Shown: positions 1-11,996 of the stretch, in pieces | Layout: the number at the start of each line of letters is the position of its first letter | Position numbering within the stretch: the stretch's first letter is position 1 | NCBI GenBank assembly: GCA_047495785.1 | Contig: JBLDXI010000032.1 | Span: 930,001 to 994,000 of the forward strand | Direction of reading: 5' to 3' | Length of the DNA: 64,000 nucleotides | DNA from: Lepidodermella squamata | Taxonomy: Eukaryota > Gastrotricha | The notes under the pieces: generated by a model | The model's input: the letters and a program-made list of their open reading frames with translations, nothing else | Database searches by the model: none | Told to the model about the DNA's origin: nothing | Program-made: the position numbers and the translations under genes

Positions 1-763
1 AATATTAGTGATAACGCCGGCTTTTCAAAGAGATGATTAGACCTCGCACTGAAACTCACAATTATAGCAAATTTTATGGTAATTTACTTGGATTTTTTAG
101 TAATTAAATTCCGAATATTCTGAAAAGGCAATTTTGGGCGAATCTATGATTGAAAATTAAGTCCTTATATGGTCGAATTCGGTCAAGCTAATCGAATTGA
201 TTTTTCTCCAAGGAAATTCCGAATTACATTGGGAATTTCGAAAATATATGTGATTAGTTACTAATATTAATTTTTTGAAAAATGTCCCAATTTTTGAAAC
301 TTGAATGAACTTGGGAATAGACGAATTTTTTCAGGGAGCTCGAAAACTTTCTAAAGATGAGCTTGAAAAATTCTACAGATGGTTAAAAAGTTTAAAGTTT
401 AGAATCGGCGATGAATCGTGAGCCTATTCAACAACAGCGAAGTACGGAGGGAATTTTTCCATATTTTTATACTCGAAACGGCATTCCACAAGAAAATTCT
501 AGATTTTGCGAGTTTACAGTTCATTTTAGGAAAAAACGGGATCTTTTTGTTTCTTGCTTATAGTTAGCCTTGTACATAGATAAGCCGGGAGCTTAGGAAC
601 AATTTCAAAGCTTTTCGAAGTGAACAGAATTAAATAGAAATCGAACTTGAAGCTTGAAGCCTCAAATGAATCATAAGTCATTTTGAAATAATTGGGAAAT
701 TTGCATTTTCAATCGCATTTTAAAGGGCGATAAATTCCTAAGTTCGATAAACAAATAAATTAC

Positions 764-3445
764 CGCTGGGTGATCAAGTCCAGGGTCGACAATCCAGCCA
801 CAATTGCTGTTCGGTGGATAAGCGTCTTGACCAAAGCTAAAAAGAAAGTCATTTTCTATCTTTAAAATCCTGAAATTTAAAAAATAATCTTACTTCGGGC
901 TTCTAATTTCGCCATTCTTTTCGTGAAGAATCTGAGCCGTGCCTTCGCAGCCTGGGAACGGTAGAACAGCCGTATATTGAACGCGGAATCCTCGTCGCTC
1001 GCCGGAGAAATCGGACCGGAAAACCAGCAGTAGGGTATTCTGAGACGCCCGAATCGCCAGTGGCATGTTACCAGGGCCGCCCGAGCCGCAATACCGGCCG
1101 TAAGACCGCGCATCATCCGATGTGGCACCCTCGAAAATTTCAAGAAAATCGTAAGAACAACGCCGGTGGCCGTTGTAATTGTTGTTATTCACTCCATTAG
1201 GGGCATTTAGACCGTTTCCGAACGACGGCTGTTGGCCATGAGATTCAATCTAAGCCAAAAAGTTTGTAAAAAAGAATGCTCGAAAATAAAATAATTGAAA
1301 TTTACATCAAAATCGACGAAGGACAGCGATACGAAAAACGAATCTGGAACTCGGATCAGCCATCGGCACTTGAAAAAAAAAAAATAAATATTAAGTTAAA
1401 TTTGAAAAAGAATTGAATTAATATTTATAAAATTTTCTAATTTTTTGTAAATTTTTTGTAAAATTCAATTACCTCAGCATTAGATGGGTAACGTCCGTAG
1501 CCGAAATTAGGTGAAATAATTTCGCCAGTCCTTCCTTTGAGTTCCATAATACCACCATCGCAGCCTGGGCTAGCAGAAACGATCGAGTAGTTGGCTGAGA
1601 AGCCGAAATCTTCGCGGCTAAGATCGGACTGGAAAACGACGAAGAGGTAATTTGAAGCGGATCGGATGGGCACCTTCGGCAGGGCGCGACCACAGAAGCG
1701 ACCGACAACGGGCGCTGTTGGATCGCGGCCATCGAAAATTTCAACGTAATCGAAGGTGCAGCCTCGAGTTTCCAATCTGGAAAAAATCGAATTAAAATTA
1801 AAAATTACTTCAAAATTTAAAAAAAAATATTTTCAATTTTAAAATGTCCCAATATCAAAAATTCATAATTTCAAAAAATCCAGCTTAATTTTGGTTTTTT
1901 TCAAAAAATTTCAATTTTTAGTTGCATCAATTTACCCATATTCCAGACGAAGTTCTTCGAATTCGAATAACACTACTCGACCACGAGGCGCCGTAATAAG
2001 CCACTCGCAATGGCTACCAGGCGGGTATTGACCCCGGCCGAAATTAGGCGAGTGGAATTTGCCGGTACTAGCCGTTAAAATTGTCGCACCGCGCGCGCAA
2101 GTCGCATCTTCCATAGCTCCACGGTTCGACGACCTGGCCGTTGCCTTCATTTTCTTACCCTCCCCGCCAAATAGGAACAAATTCGACGAAGGCCGATTTA
2201 GTGCCTCATCCGCAGACGGGCCAGACATTGGGAAGTCGAGCAATTCGTAACGAGTTTGGGCTGAGATGATTTCATTCCCGTCCTCGCTGTTCGGCCCGAA
2301 TTTTTCCAACGATGCGATGTGGAGGCGACCGTCACGGCCGATTGCAATGTCACTGGGTGGAACGGCGGTGTATTCGAGTTCGAAGCCGTGGTCTTCTTTG
2401 AAGCCGTCAGATTGGAAAACAACTTGAACTTCGTTGTAGACGGAAACAACAGGGCGAGGCGTGGCGTCTGAGCAGTAGCGGCCGATGAGTTGGTGGCGCT
2501 GGCGGTAGTCATTGCCGTCGACGATTTCCAGATAGTCACCCTCGCAACCACTGGCCGCCTCGGCGGCTACGATTCCGATGTCAAGCGCTGGCATAATCAT
2601 TGAAGTTCGACCTGAAAAAAATTGAAAAATTAATTTCTATTCGAGCTTGAATATTTTTCGAATGGGATAATTCATTTCACTGGGCAAAAATATTTTTGAA
2701 AAAATTGAGAAAATTAAGAAAAATTGAGATGAAATTTTGAAATCGGATCCGTTTCCAACTTTGAATTTTGAAATTTTAAATTAAATTTGCAAATTTATCA
2801 AATTTAAACGTTAAATGTTTTCAACAATTTTTGAATTCAAATTAAAAAAACTTCGAATAATTTAGTGCCATTACGCTTAAATTTAGCGCGCTGGAACCTC
2901 AAATTAAGTGACACAAATATTTAGACCCATTAATAATTACAATGAAGATTTTTTCCAAGTCGTTAATTTGACCGCAAAAACGTAACCCAGGTAATAAAAC
3001 ATGTTCGCATTTTGTTTGACCAAGAAAACTCACTCTGGAAGTGTGAATTTGCTTGAAGCCGTACGATATCCGAAGCTAGGCCAGGAGCGACATTTCCACC
3101 AACCGACGCTTGGCTTCGGCTGCGACTCGGCCGCGGCGTGTCATCGATTTGCAGCGATGAAATATTCAAGAAAATGACATGATTCGCCGGTGCCGCGAGG
3201 GTCCATCTGCATAGCGTATTCGGCGGGTAGAAGCGGCTCTGGCCGAAATTAGGACTCCGAAGCTTGCCGGGGGTGTAGGGCGCGACGTTGAGGCGATACG
3301 GGGCGTAGGCGTTCGTTCCGGTTGCAAGGAGACACGCGACTGATGCGTCGACTGAAGAGTCATTATCTTGGGACATTACGCTGCCGAGAAGTACAAGGCA
3401 GCTAGTAGCTACCAGGGCGAAGCGCCCTCGATGAGTTTCTAACAT
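764..3445 (-). CDS. secreted multi-CUB domain protein, 3' end unresolved
   Basis: Exons on the minus strand: 3445-3034, 2611-1936, 1776-1473, 1368-1306, 1249-894 and 836-764, all with GT-AG borders and phases that keep one frame open. The protein starts with a hydrophobic signal-like segment (FALVATSCLVLLGSV), then carries CUB repeats. Each repeat has the RSPNFG/SPNFG-type start, a C-x-W core, a Cys followed by DYLEI, DYVEI or DFLEI, and a closing FQSD (FRSD in the third) with GF. Three repeats are nearly complete; a fourth begins in the last exon seen (SPNFGQDAYPPNSNCGW). CUB domains are extracellular binding modules in proteases, receptors and matrix proteins. No protease or EGF domain is visible, so the partner is unknown. 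A U-rich tract and AG end 7 bases before the ATG, which could be a splice acceptor for a leader. The end is uncertain: a short exon ending CEV-stop near 1-60 is possible but unsupported. Confidence 0.85.
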
Positions 3446-4702
3446 AATTCTGCTAAAATGAGAAAATTGGAAAAAATTAATTGAAGGGATTTTCTCGTCT
3501 TGGAAAATTGTTTAAGCAGTTAGGCTAATAAGCAAGTTGTAGAAGGCAAGTTTAAGGACAGCAGGTGACGTTGCGGTGAAGCGTGAATGCCGGTTGAGAG
3601 GCACGTATTGAACGGGTGGAATTCTGGAAATGTCGCAAAGGGCGTGCGCGGCGCGTCACTCGCGCAGATTACTACCGTCTTTGAGCGTCGTCGAGTGGCG
3701 ATAAGCCGCGCTCGGTCACGTCCACATATTATTTAATAATTTAAATTTGAGCGCAACTCTCGCTTTCGGATTGAAAATGCGCGAAAATGCCGACGACCGA
3801 AATGATGCCGGTCGGCACAGAGTGGAAACGTGCGCGCTTTGACGGCGGCGGTTTGACATTGACAAGCTTGAGAGAGAGAGCGAGCGAATCCTCGTCATTG
3901 TTTTTAACACCACGTGTCTATGTTTGTATATATTGCTGCTCATCTTTGTTCATCGCGCAAAGGCCAAAACCAACAAATAACTTGCCGATAAAAGAAAATG
4001 GCGCGTGATCGCCGAGGACACCGCTACCGGTTTGCCTTGCGTGTACGTAATAACACTGCGCGTGTATTGTTTTAAATCATTAACGAGGAATTAAATCTGT
4101 ACTTACTTGGAACGCGCGTAGTAAAAGAATATTTACAAGTATCATTATTATTATTATTATTATTACCCGTGTGTGTGTGTAAAATTTTTCATTGCCGCAG
4201 TGACCTCGGCGCGACGATCGCCATCGCTTAATTGCTTAGAGCGCCGCCTGATGACCCATCTTCGCCATTTCGTGCCGTGTCCTCATAGCCTGTCCTCCAT
4301 AAAGATGGATCGCACTGATAATAAAATGCCTTACACGACGTCAAAAGGTTAAGCACCGAACACGCAATAACTTACAAATTATGTCAAAGTACTAACATTA
4401 CTGCGGATTAACAATGTAGCAACAATTGTTTGGTGTACCTGGTATGCCGCTTGAAATTGACACGAGACGCAAAATCTTGACATGCCTTAAGACGCTGTAA
4501 TTAGGAATTTCTGACGTTTTCTAGGATCGAGATAATTGCCTCAATAGCTTCTCAACAAAATGCGAGCGCTTCTGACGCCAAGGAATGAAAGTCATGATTT
4601 TTATTCAATAAAATCCATTTAAATTAAAATCACAACAAAAACATTGAAATTCAAGAAAATTGCGATAAATAGGAGGAACAATTTAAGAATTTCTGATGAT
4701 TG
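3446..4702. other. intergenic between CUB and ceramidase genes
   Basis: No convincing coding exon on either strand. It contains an (ATT)n stretch followed by (GT)n near 4141-4182, and around 4599-4610 the minus-strand AATAAA of the ceramidase gene, about 100 bp after its stop. The GC-rich part at 3540-4020 could hold the start region of the CUB gene, but no core promoter motif is clear. Confidence 0.5.
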
Positions 4703-7700
4703 CTAGTAGACCTCAAAACTGGGTGAACAGCTAGAGATAGGCGTGAATTCACCGGTTCCCATTTGAATAAAATGGCAGAAGTAGCACATTCGATAGGTTC
4801 CACGTGGTTGTTCCACTGTAATTTAAAAAAAAATACAAAATCCGTAAAATACCGAAATATTTCACTTACTTGGTATAGACCATTCCAAGACTGCCAAGCC
4901 TTTCACGCCATCGAATGGAAGTTTCCGGTCCCAGCTGAACCTCGTCTCCCACTCAGCATCAGTACAGATAGTCTTCCATTTGCCGTTATCCCTTAGCCGA
5001 TCGACATGCATAAACGCCGTGTGATTTTGAAACAGTGAAATTCGCGGATTTGCGCCGACAAATCGCACCGTTGCGGCCTCGCCACGCGCGTATTTCGGCT
5101 GGGGTGATTGAATCAAGTCGCCGAATTCATGACCAGGCTGCGGCGTATCAGCGATAGGTTGCGGCAATACGGCTGGCCAGAGTTTTTCTTTGAAATAAGG
5201 CGGCTTCGGGCCTTGGTCGATTTTCGAATTGTGAATCAAAGCTTTCGCCAAATCGCTGAAGATTTCGAGATACGCCTTCAGGGTGTAGGGTCCGTAAATA
5301 TTGGAAGCGCCCTCGTAACGCTGGTCTTGGTACTCTTCGAACGTAGTAACGTAATGGGTGTAAACGTTGGAAAGGCCTGATATGATGACGGTAACGTTGA
5401 GACCAGCGGTTTCGAATTCTTTGGCTACAGCTTTTATCAAGCGACGACCAGCCATGGTTCTGAAAAATTAAAAAAGAAATTATAAAAATAATTAGTCTAT
5501 TATTCAACTTACGTGAATTCGCCTGGGACTCCAAGAATAACAATCTGGCCGATTTTGGCTATTTGAACATCGACTACAGTCGGGTGCCATGGGTAAGGAA
5601 AGTTGAGCTGAAAGTTCAAATTTGAAAAATTGAAAAAATTCAGAAATGTTCCTCAATTTTTTTTATTCAAAATTTAAAAAAAAATTTCAATTCCAATTTT
5701 TCAATTTTTAATAATTTCTCAAAAATTTCAAAAATTCAACGATTGAAATTTCAAATGTTTGATTTTCCGAACTCACCAATCCTGAAGGGATCAAAATCGG
5801 CTTCGGAGCATGACATTCGACCATGCTCGGCGGAGGCTTGGCCAAAATCCCGCTAATACTGCTCCAAAAAATGTTGCCGACTGTTGTACCCTGCGAGAAA
5901 AACGGCAAACCCGGACCATCGGTGGTTCCAGCTCCGAAAGAATAACCCAACGCCGGGATACAAAGGCGTTTCTTATTTTTCTTCCCCTTGCCAAGATCGA
6001 CCGCATATTTCGTCATATCAACGTATTTATGCACGACTTGAACGCCGCCTCGAAGGCCCTGCGAAAATGTGTCCTCGTAGATTTCCATCGCTTTCTGAAA
6101 CTGAGCTTCGCCAATCATTCGAGTACTTTCAACCATGTTCGCGCCCGGGCCGAATGCGACGCATTTATTTGGCCGGCCGTTGCACGTTGATTTCAGCAGG
6201 TCGCACGGCAGCCCGGTGTCAATGCAGCGAGGTCCGTCAGTATTGGGTGACACATCCCCTTCGGCTGATTGCGCGAAAGCTGCGACGAATTTCGTGCGGC
6301 CGACTAAGGACTGAGGTTCAATGGTACGCTCGAATCGCTGCGAAGCGTAGCCTTTATTGTCGCCTGATATCATGCCATTTTCGTGCGTCATCGAGACACC
6401 ATGAACGGGAAACCAACTGCAAAATAATCAAGATTAAAATTGTAAATCATATCTCCAAATTTTTGGAAATTAGAGGTTCCAGCGATAAATTTTTTATATT
6501 TCGGCAGTTTGTTCTTGAGCGATGCTGATATCCCATGACCTTGTGATTACTCATTTTAATTACATGGTACCATAAGGAAGGTAGAAAAATGTTCAATGTA
6601 GGCTTCCAAGACTTCTAATATCGGAGAAATCACTGATTTGTGAAATCGATACTTGGAATCGATATCGGCTCTTCATTTTGAAGTATCTATAAATCCCAAT
6701 TATGCGCAGTAGATGTATTGATTAAGCATTATAATAAAAAATTGTAATTCTAAGAATGAGGTATAAAAAACCGGATTATGGGAAAATGGAAAGCTGGAGC
6801 TTCAAACTTTTAGTGCTGGGACCCTAATTTTAGGGTGTTAACTCAGCACACCTTTGAAAAAATTTGAAAATAAATAATTCGAACCTGTTTCTATCTCATC
6901 TCTTATCTTCATCAAATTTTATGAGTTTTCCTGAAGTTCCTGGAATTCTCTGGAAAATTTTTTGAAATTTTTGAAATTTAATTTAAATTTAAAAATTGTA
7001 TAATCAAATTTCATTTTGTAGAAAAAAGTCTAAAATAATTATGTAAACCTACTTGATTATCCCAACAGGTTCGAAATGCGGGAAGCTGATAATTTTCAGC
7101 AGATGCATCGTCTGATCCGTATCCGTTTCATGCTTCGCTCGTTCTTGCTCTGGGTTCTTCAAATAAGCCGTCGGACTTCGATTGATATGCGCACTCGCCA
7201 ACTCGCCGTTGTTGTAGTACATTTTCACCGGCCTAATATTTTGATGAGCTTTCCGAATCGCCTCGATAATTCCAGTGACGTATTTGTCATGACTTTCTCG
7301 AACGAATCCAAGTGAACTGACTTGAAATAGGAAATGCTCGAGGTAACCAGCCGTTGCCGAGTGAGTGTGGGTAGCGCTGATCATCACATTAGCCGCGTTG
7401 TACATGCCACCGTAGAGAGATTCGAGGTATTTTAAAACATCGAGCTTCACCATAGGCGAAATACTGCCCATTTCGGCGCACACGTAGACGAAACGATTTG
7501 CGGCTAGAGATAGGCTGTCGGTGAAAATGAAGGCCCGAGCGTAGACGCGAAGATGTATACCCTTTGCGACTTGCTCACTCTTGGCATATCCCATCTTAAA
7601 AAAATTTAATTTAATTTTTTTTAAATTCATACAAGTAATCAATCTCTTACCAAATTTACATCTGCAGCGGGCCCAGTTATGTCACCGATTCCGGCACCAA

Positions 7701-7794
7701 CATAATACCGATCGCTAGGTAGAAAAAACACAGCCGCGCTAAGACTAGCGTAGCTCAGAAGCAGGAATAAAAGTTGGAAAATTGACGCTTTCAT
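4703..7794 (-). CDS. neutral ceramidase (complete, six exons)
   Basis: Neutral ceramidase hydrolyses ceramide to sphingosine and a fatty acid at the plasma membrane or outside the cell. Minus-strand exons: 7794-7651, 7594-7053, 6416-5777, 5607-5513, 5459-4870 and 4815-4703. They join in frame to 707 residues, about the size of insect neutral ceramidase. Residues 1-22 form a signal peptide. Diagnostic motifs: ATHTHSA (zinc His near 124 and 126), NRSPTAYLKNPEQERAKH, NWFPVHGVSM, and AEGDVSPN, whose Ser (about 285) is the family nucleophile. The VPGEFTTMAGRRL segment spans the exon 4/5 junction, and the C-terminal immunoglobulin-like part ends SPSFEVY. Four introns are 53-56 and 169 bp; the 636-bp second intron (7052-6417) holds a dispersed repeat. 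A minus-strand AATAAA follows the stop near 4604. Identification is firm; which paralog is unknown. Confidence 0.96.
6619..6685 (+). repeat. dispersed repeat inside ceramidase intron 2
   Basis: This segment, with an ATCGATACTTGGAATCGATA core, reappears in inverted orientation at 8831-8898. Nearby pieces reading 'TTTAGTGCTGGRACC' at about 6810-6825 recur at 8690-8715, 9045-9060 and, more weakly, at 2885-2900. Together they look like fragments of one dispersed repeat family that entered an intron and two spacers. Confidence 0.7.
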
Positions 7795-9377
7795 TTTGCG
7801 TTTAAAATGATGCGAATGACATCACACTGAAATTTGTTGTCCAAATTCATGTTCTATGCGGCAACAAGGTGTCTGTCAAGAAGATTAGCGGTCGATGAGT
7901 GGCTGTGAGTTGGCGGATGGCATCGCATATAGTGGCTGGTTTCAACAGGGTGCGCACAGCTGGGCGACCCGCGCCCGCCAGCCAAATCCGCTCTTCACCG
8001 GCCACGTCTAGTCAGTCATGCACCAGCTTGTGTCAAGTGCAATGTGAAAAGGGACATATTTTGACCGATTTAGATGTCCGATGTTAAGCGCGAGACATTT
8101 GGGCGATTTCCGGTGTTTAGTACATTGCCGAAAATGCTGAAAATTTGAAAGCGTAAAACATCGAGCTCGTAGATTTGGAGATTTCAGATCGTATTATTTA
8201 GAGGGGAAATGTGAGTAAGAACATTAAGAATTACGTGAGTTATATAAATATGAGCAGTGATTGAAAATTAAGACATATTTGAGTAATTTGAGTGACATAT
8301 CGCGAACGAAAACTCCACTGGCAGAAATTTCGTAGCTAAAACTTTCCAGCTGTGAATAGGTATTTAATATTTGAAGGGGATTCAATTCCAATTCGACCGA
8401 CGACCAAACTGATGATTTGTTTTCGAAATGGGCCGAACGGGGAGTGATTCATCAAAAAGCAAATCGGGATAAATCGGGATTAGCTTTTTCACTGTTTCCT
8501 TTGGCGCAACGATGAAGCGGGAAAATACACGCTGAATCATAGCAACCGTCGTCAAGGGCTTTTTCTCTTCATTTGTTTCGAGTTTCTGCGACTTCTCAGT
8601 CTGCAAACCTTTCATAAAAAACGTTAAAAAATTTCGAATAAATCTTGGCAATCAATTCTCAGAATTGGGTGTACTAAGTCCGCACCCCAAATTTAGGGTT
8701 CCAGCACTAAATTTCCGGTTTTTTCGAATTTCTAGTCTTCACTACAATCTCAAATGTTGTGTTATCATGCCTAACCGATTGACCTTCATATTACGCGTAT
8801 TTCGCGCTATGAGCGGTCAGTTTACGAATTATACTTCATCCTATAAAGCCGATATCGATTCCAAGTATCGATTTTACATATCAGTGATTTTCCCGATATC
8901 AGTCGTCTCGGAACCCAACATCGATTATTTTTCTACGTAGCTAAAATAAAAAATCCTAAGATCAGGGAGGGCATCAGTATCGATCAAAAACCGAAAACGC
9001 CGAAGTCGCAAACAATCTGAAAAATGTAGCGCCAGGATGCTTAGATTTAGTGCTGGAACCTCATTATTAGTGGTGGAAATATTTGGACCCCTCAGAATTC
9101 CCATGAGTTAGCATTTTCGCTCTTTAATAGGTTCTAATCGTTCAACTACCACCGCTGAAGCAAAAAGAAAGAAGATCTGGCAATCACTCTTCAGAACTTT
9201 TATTTGCAAACAAATAAATTTATCATTTTTTTCCGGTAGGTGAATTGCAAACGAGTTGTCGTTGCATTAGTGCTGAGCAGATATTGACCGACGCGTCATC
9301 CGACGTCGGTTATAACAAGGCAGAAATAATATGTTGATCACAAGATTTGTTTTTGTCTTTTGACTATCGAGGTTTGA
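7795..9377. other. intergenic with dispersed repeat copies
   Basis: Ceramidase upstream region followed by repeat material. An inverted copy of the intron 2 repeat lies at 8831-8898, with further 'TTTAGTGCTGGAACC'-type pieces at 8690-8715 and 9045-9095. An open frame at 8651-8382 (minus) has no recognisable family or exon borders. A minus-strand AATAAA near 9200 probably serves prefoldin 1. Confidence 0.5.
8831..8898 (-). repeat. inverted copy of the ceramidase-intron repeat
   Basis: Matches 6619-6685 in reverse complement, including the nested palindrome AAGCCGATATCGATTCCAAG and the 'ATCAGTGATTT' flank. Confidence 0.7.
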
Positions 9378-9817
9378 TCAATTGTGAGAACCGTGCTTTT
9401 GTTTAATCATCTCACGCAACGCATCTTCGCTTTCTTTCAACGACTTTTCCAGATTCTTCTTCTGCGCCTCGATTTGAACTTGCTTCTCTTTGCTGTTCTT
9501 GACTCGATCTTGGAACTCCTCTTTCAGCTCCTTATTAGGCCGCAAAATGAAGCTAGAAACGAAACGGATTTACTAAAATTCGACTGTTGCTAGTTTCAGA
9601 CTTACGCTCGGCCAACACTTTCAAAAAGGCGAATATTCGGGTTGGCAGCCGTGTTGCTTTCGATTTCTTTCGAGACCAGATTGGCGTGAAGTTCCGATCG
9701 CTTGTAGCTCTCGAATTGAGCATCGATTTGCTTCATGTGCTGCTGAGTGATAATCATTCGTTCCTGTTGTTCCTGGAACGCCTTCTTCAACTCCAGATCA
9801 ACTTCGGGCTTCGACAT
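9378..9817 (-). CDS. PFDN1: prefoldin subunit 1
   Basis: Prefoldin 1 is a beta-type subunit of the hexameric prefoldin chaperone, which delivers unfolded actin and tubulin to the CCT chaperonin in the cytosol. Exon 1 is 9817-9606 and exon 2 is 9552-9378, split by a 53-bp intron. The product of about 128 residues starts MSKPEVDLELKKAFQEQQER, close to the conserved VDLELKKAF start. It has the hairpin segment IRLFESVGRAFILRPNKEL at the intron junction and a C-terminal coiled coil ending in KNLEKSLKESEDALREM. Both helices of the family are present at the usual length. The ATG lies 48 bp after the stop of dynactin 5 on the same strand, and the spacer ends in an ATTTTAG acceptor. This gene is therefore probably the downstream member of a two-gene operon. 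Confidence 0.93.
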
Positions 9818-9865
9818 CTTACAATAATAACTCTAAAATGGGAGAAGAATTGCGTAAAATCGCGA
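9818..9865 (-). promoter_or_regulatory. candidate intercistronic trans-splice acceptor
   Basis: Only 48 bp separate the dynactin 5 stop from the prefoldin 1 ATG. Read on the minus strand, the spacer has a pyrimidine-rich stretch ending CCCATTTTAG, followed by 18 bases before the ATG. That is the layout of an operon spacer where a spliced leader is joined to the second cistron. No leader gene was found here, so the interpretation is inferred. Confidence 0.55.
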
Positions 9866-10506
9866 TTAATTGCCACGTTTAAGCTTATCAAATCGGTAAT
9901 AAATAGAGCATGCCAAAGATTCGAGCATTTCTTGACTAGCGTCTGGAAGAACGTCCAGCTCAATGCGAGCGGGGTTACCACGAGCTACCGCCAGGGGTGG
10001 AACTACCATCTCAGGCGGGACGTAGGTTCCGTCAGCGATAACGCAGCCGGATTTCAGAACAGCTAAACGGCCAATGACGCAGTCTTGGCCAATCACAACA
10101 CCAGACTCTATCAAAGCAGCTGAGACAACAGATCGAGCACCAATTATGACACCGGAACCTATTTCGAGAGGTATGAAACCGAGAGCGCCACCAGAAACAC
10201 GCTTGAAGGGTGGTCTGAGGACCACTTCTGGAGCAATAATGCAATACCTGATGACATGGTGATTCGTGGATTTTACAATACCGAGTGCGTAAATCATTAC
10301 CTGTCGATTTTTATCTTGCACATGTCGCCTCGCATCACAACTCCTTCCATTATGATAGCTTTACCGATGATTGTGACGTTTTTGTTACCGACTACGAAAG
10401 ACTTGCGACTGAGCTTGATTCCGGTAGTTGTTTCGATAACATCGTTAACAGAGAACGATCCCTCGCTCAGTTGAAGGTTAACGCCGACTGACTGCAACAA
10501 ATCCAT
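9866..10506 (-). CDS. DCTN5: dynactin subunit 5 (p25)
   Basis: p25 is a left-handed beta-helix subunit in the pointed-end complex of dynactin, which helps dynein bind endosomal cargo. Exons 10506-10301 and 10247-9866 are separated by a 53-bp intron. The product is 195 residues, slightly longer than the usual 182. Signature segments: IETTTGIKLSRKS near the start, MRGDMCKIKIDR then YCIIAPEVVLRPPFKR across the intron, the hexapeptide-repeat run IGQDCVIGRLAVLKSGCVI, and YVPPEMVVPPLAV. The C-terminus keeps the family SxYYxxF pattern as SIYYRFDKL. The RPPFK segment and the single PPE-VVPP loop separate p25 from p27 (subunit 6). Prefoldin 1 follows 48 bp downstream on the same strand. Confidence 0.93.
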
Positions 10507-11828
10507 GCAGCAAACTGCTGCTTTCTTAATTCTATCTATTCAGTTTTGCGATATATTTATAGTTTATAGAGGCCAAGAAGCTTTCAGAAATCATTTAGTT
10601 TCCTCCAAGACTAGTTTTACTGGTGACATTTCTTGTACCATAGAATGCTTCAAATGTCGAATTTAATGTTTCCGCTTAAAATTTAATGGTGACTGTATTG
10701 TGAGACATTTTTGTCAGACTAGTATCATACCCTCTCAACTCATGTAATTTCAATAACGTTTAAGAAATATGTTAGAGTCTGGGGCTTTAACAATAAAACT
10801 CATTCATTCATTCAAATGTCGACGTTTGGGTAAGGTTCGGACTGCTGTTGCTGGTGGGCCACCCGCTCGCCTATTGTACCCACTTTAGACGATACGAAAA
10901 TTCTCCGCGGCAAAATATTCAGCGTTGTCGACAGGATCCCCGATAATGAACAAAATCGTAAAAATTCATGACGAACGCATCACGCATCCTGTAACTTTAA
11001 TAGGACCCAGGACCCAGGACACCAACTACAGCCCGCCCAAGATCGTCAAATTTTGGTTTCTAGAAATATCAACGCTTTCTCTAGTCAAAATATCCTTACT
11101 TCAGCTACCTTAGTTCCTGCTGACAGCTGCCACTTCTTCGCTATTGCAGAAATCCGCTGATATACTGATTAGCAGCCGCCTGACATCGTTAACTATACAG
11201 CCACGTTTATACCCGCTACAAAAATATCTGACTCATCTGCCCGAATATCTGGTGATCATACCGTGTACAGCAACAAGAACTTCGTTCCAAGAAGGGCAAC
11301 ACCGCTTGAAACTGCTTCCCGAAACCAGAACCGAGACAACAACCTTTCGCGTCGCTTTGGAAAAAAAATTGCCGCAGGTTTTTTCACAAAAACAAAATTT
11401 GATCTTTATGAATAAAGTTATGGCGTGATCTGTATTTGAACATCAGAATAAATATATAATTGAACATTTTTTTGTGACCGATTTCGGGGATTTGGTGGTT
11501 TTGCTGTTCGGCGTCGCTTCGAGCGATGCGGAAGCCCAAATCGCTGACGTGTCTCATTGCCATCGCCGATTTCCGAACTCCCTGTCACCATTATATGTAT
11601 TTAGGAGTTCATTATATTCAGCTCTTGTTTGTTTCGGGTAGTATCCACAACTCGTATTGCATTTTGCCTTTTGCCTCAGGTTTGAGCTCGTAGTCTCGGG
11701 CGCGGCCTGAAGCCTGAAACTATGCTCACAACTCACAAATCGCTCTACTCAAGGTTTGATGGTTCGAACCTATGTTCGTGCTACACGATATATGTGTTTC
11801 TATGGTTGTAAGTTTTCATATTTCATCA
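10507..11828. other. intergenic, no gene recognised
   Basis: Upstream DNA of the dynactin 5/prefoldin 1 pair. Several short open frames exist (for example 11144-11428 plus), but none shows a family motif, a signal sequence or matching splice sites. A plus-strand AATAAA at about 10791 could end an unseen transcript. Confidence 0.4.
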
Positions 11829-11996
11829 ATGATGTTGTTCAATCGAGGACTCCTTGGCTACTCTTTGGCTCTTTTGAGACCCCGGCGAACATTCGCAGAT
11901 GTTCGTCCAAAAAGCAAAAAGTCTGCTCTAGAAACGGCCTTTGCTGCAAACTTGGCGGGGATTTTAATTATAAAGCAGTATCAAATCGACTCTTAA
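11829..11996 (+). CDS. possible small mitochondrial membrane protein
   Basis: A 55-residue frame begins MMLFNRGLLGYSLALLRPRR. This resembles an amphipathic, Arg-rich mitochondrial import sequence, followed by RTFADVRPKSKKS and a short hydrophobic stretch (FAANLAGILII) before the end. A plus-strand AATAAA lies about 100 bp past the stop, near 12094. The frame can be extended upstream to 11772, so the start is a guess. I do not recognise the family; subunits of respiratory complexes often look like this, but that is only a resemblance in layout. It could equally be a chance frame. Confidence 0.3.
   Translation: MMLFNRGLLGYSLALLRPRRTFADVRPKSKKSALETAFAANLAGILIIKQYQIDS

Noticed and set aside
8382-8651. 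89-residue minus-strand frame
   Set aside because: Some regular composition, but no splice partners, family or signal; not enough to call a gene.
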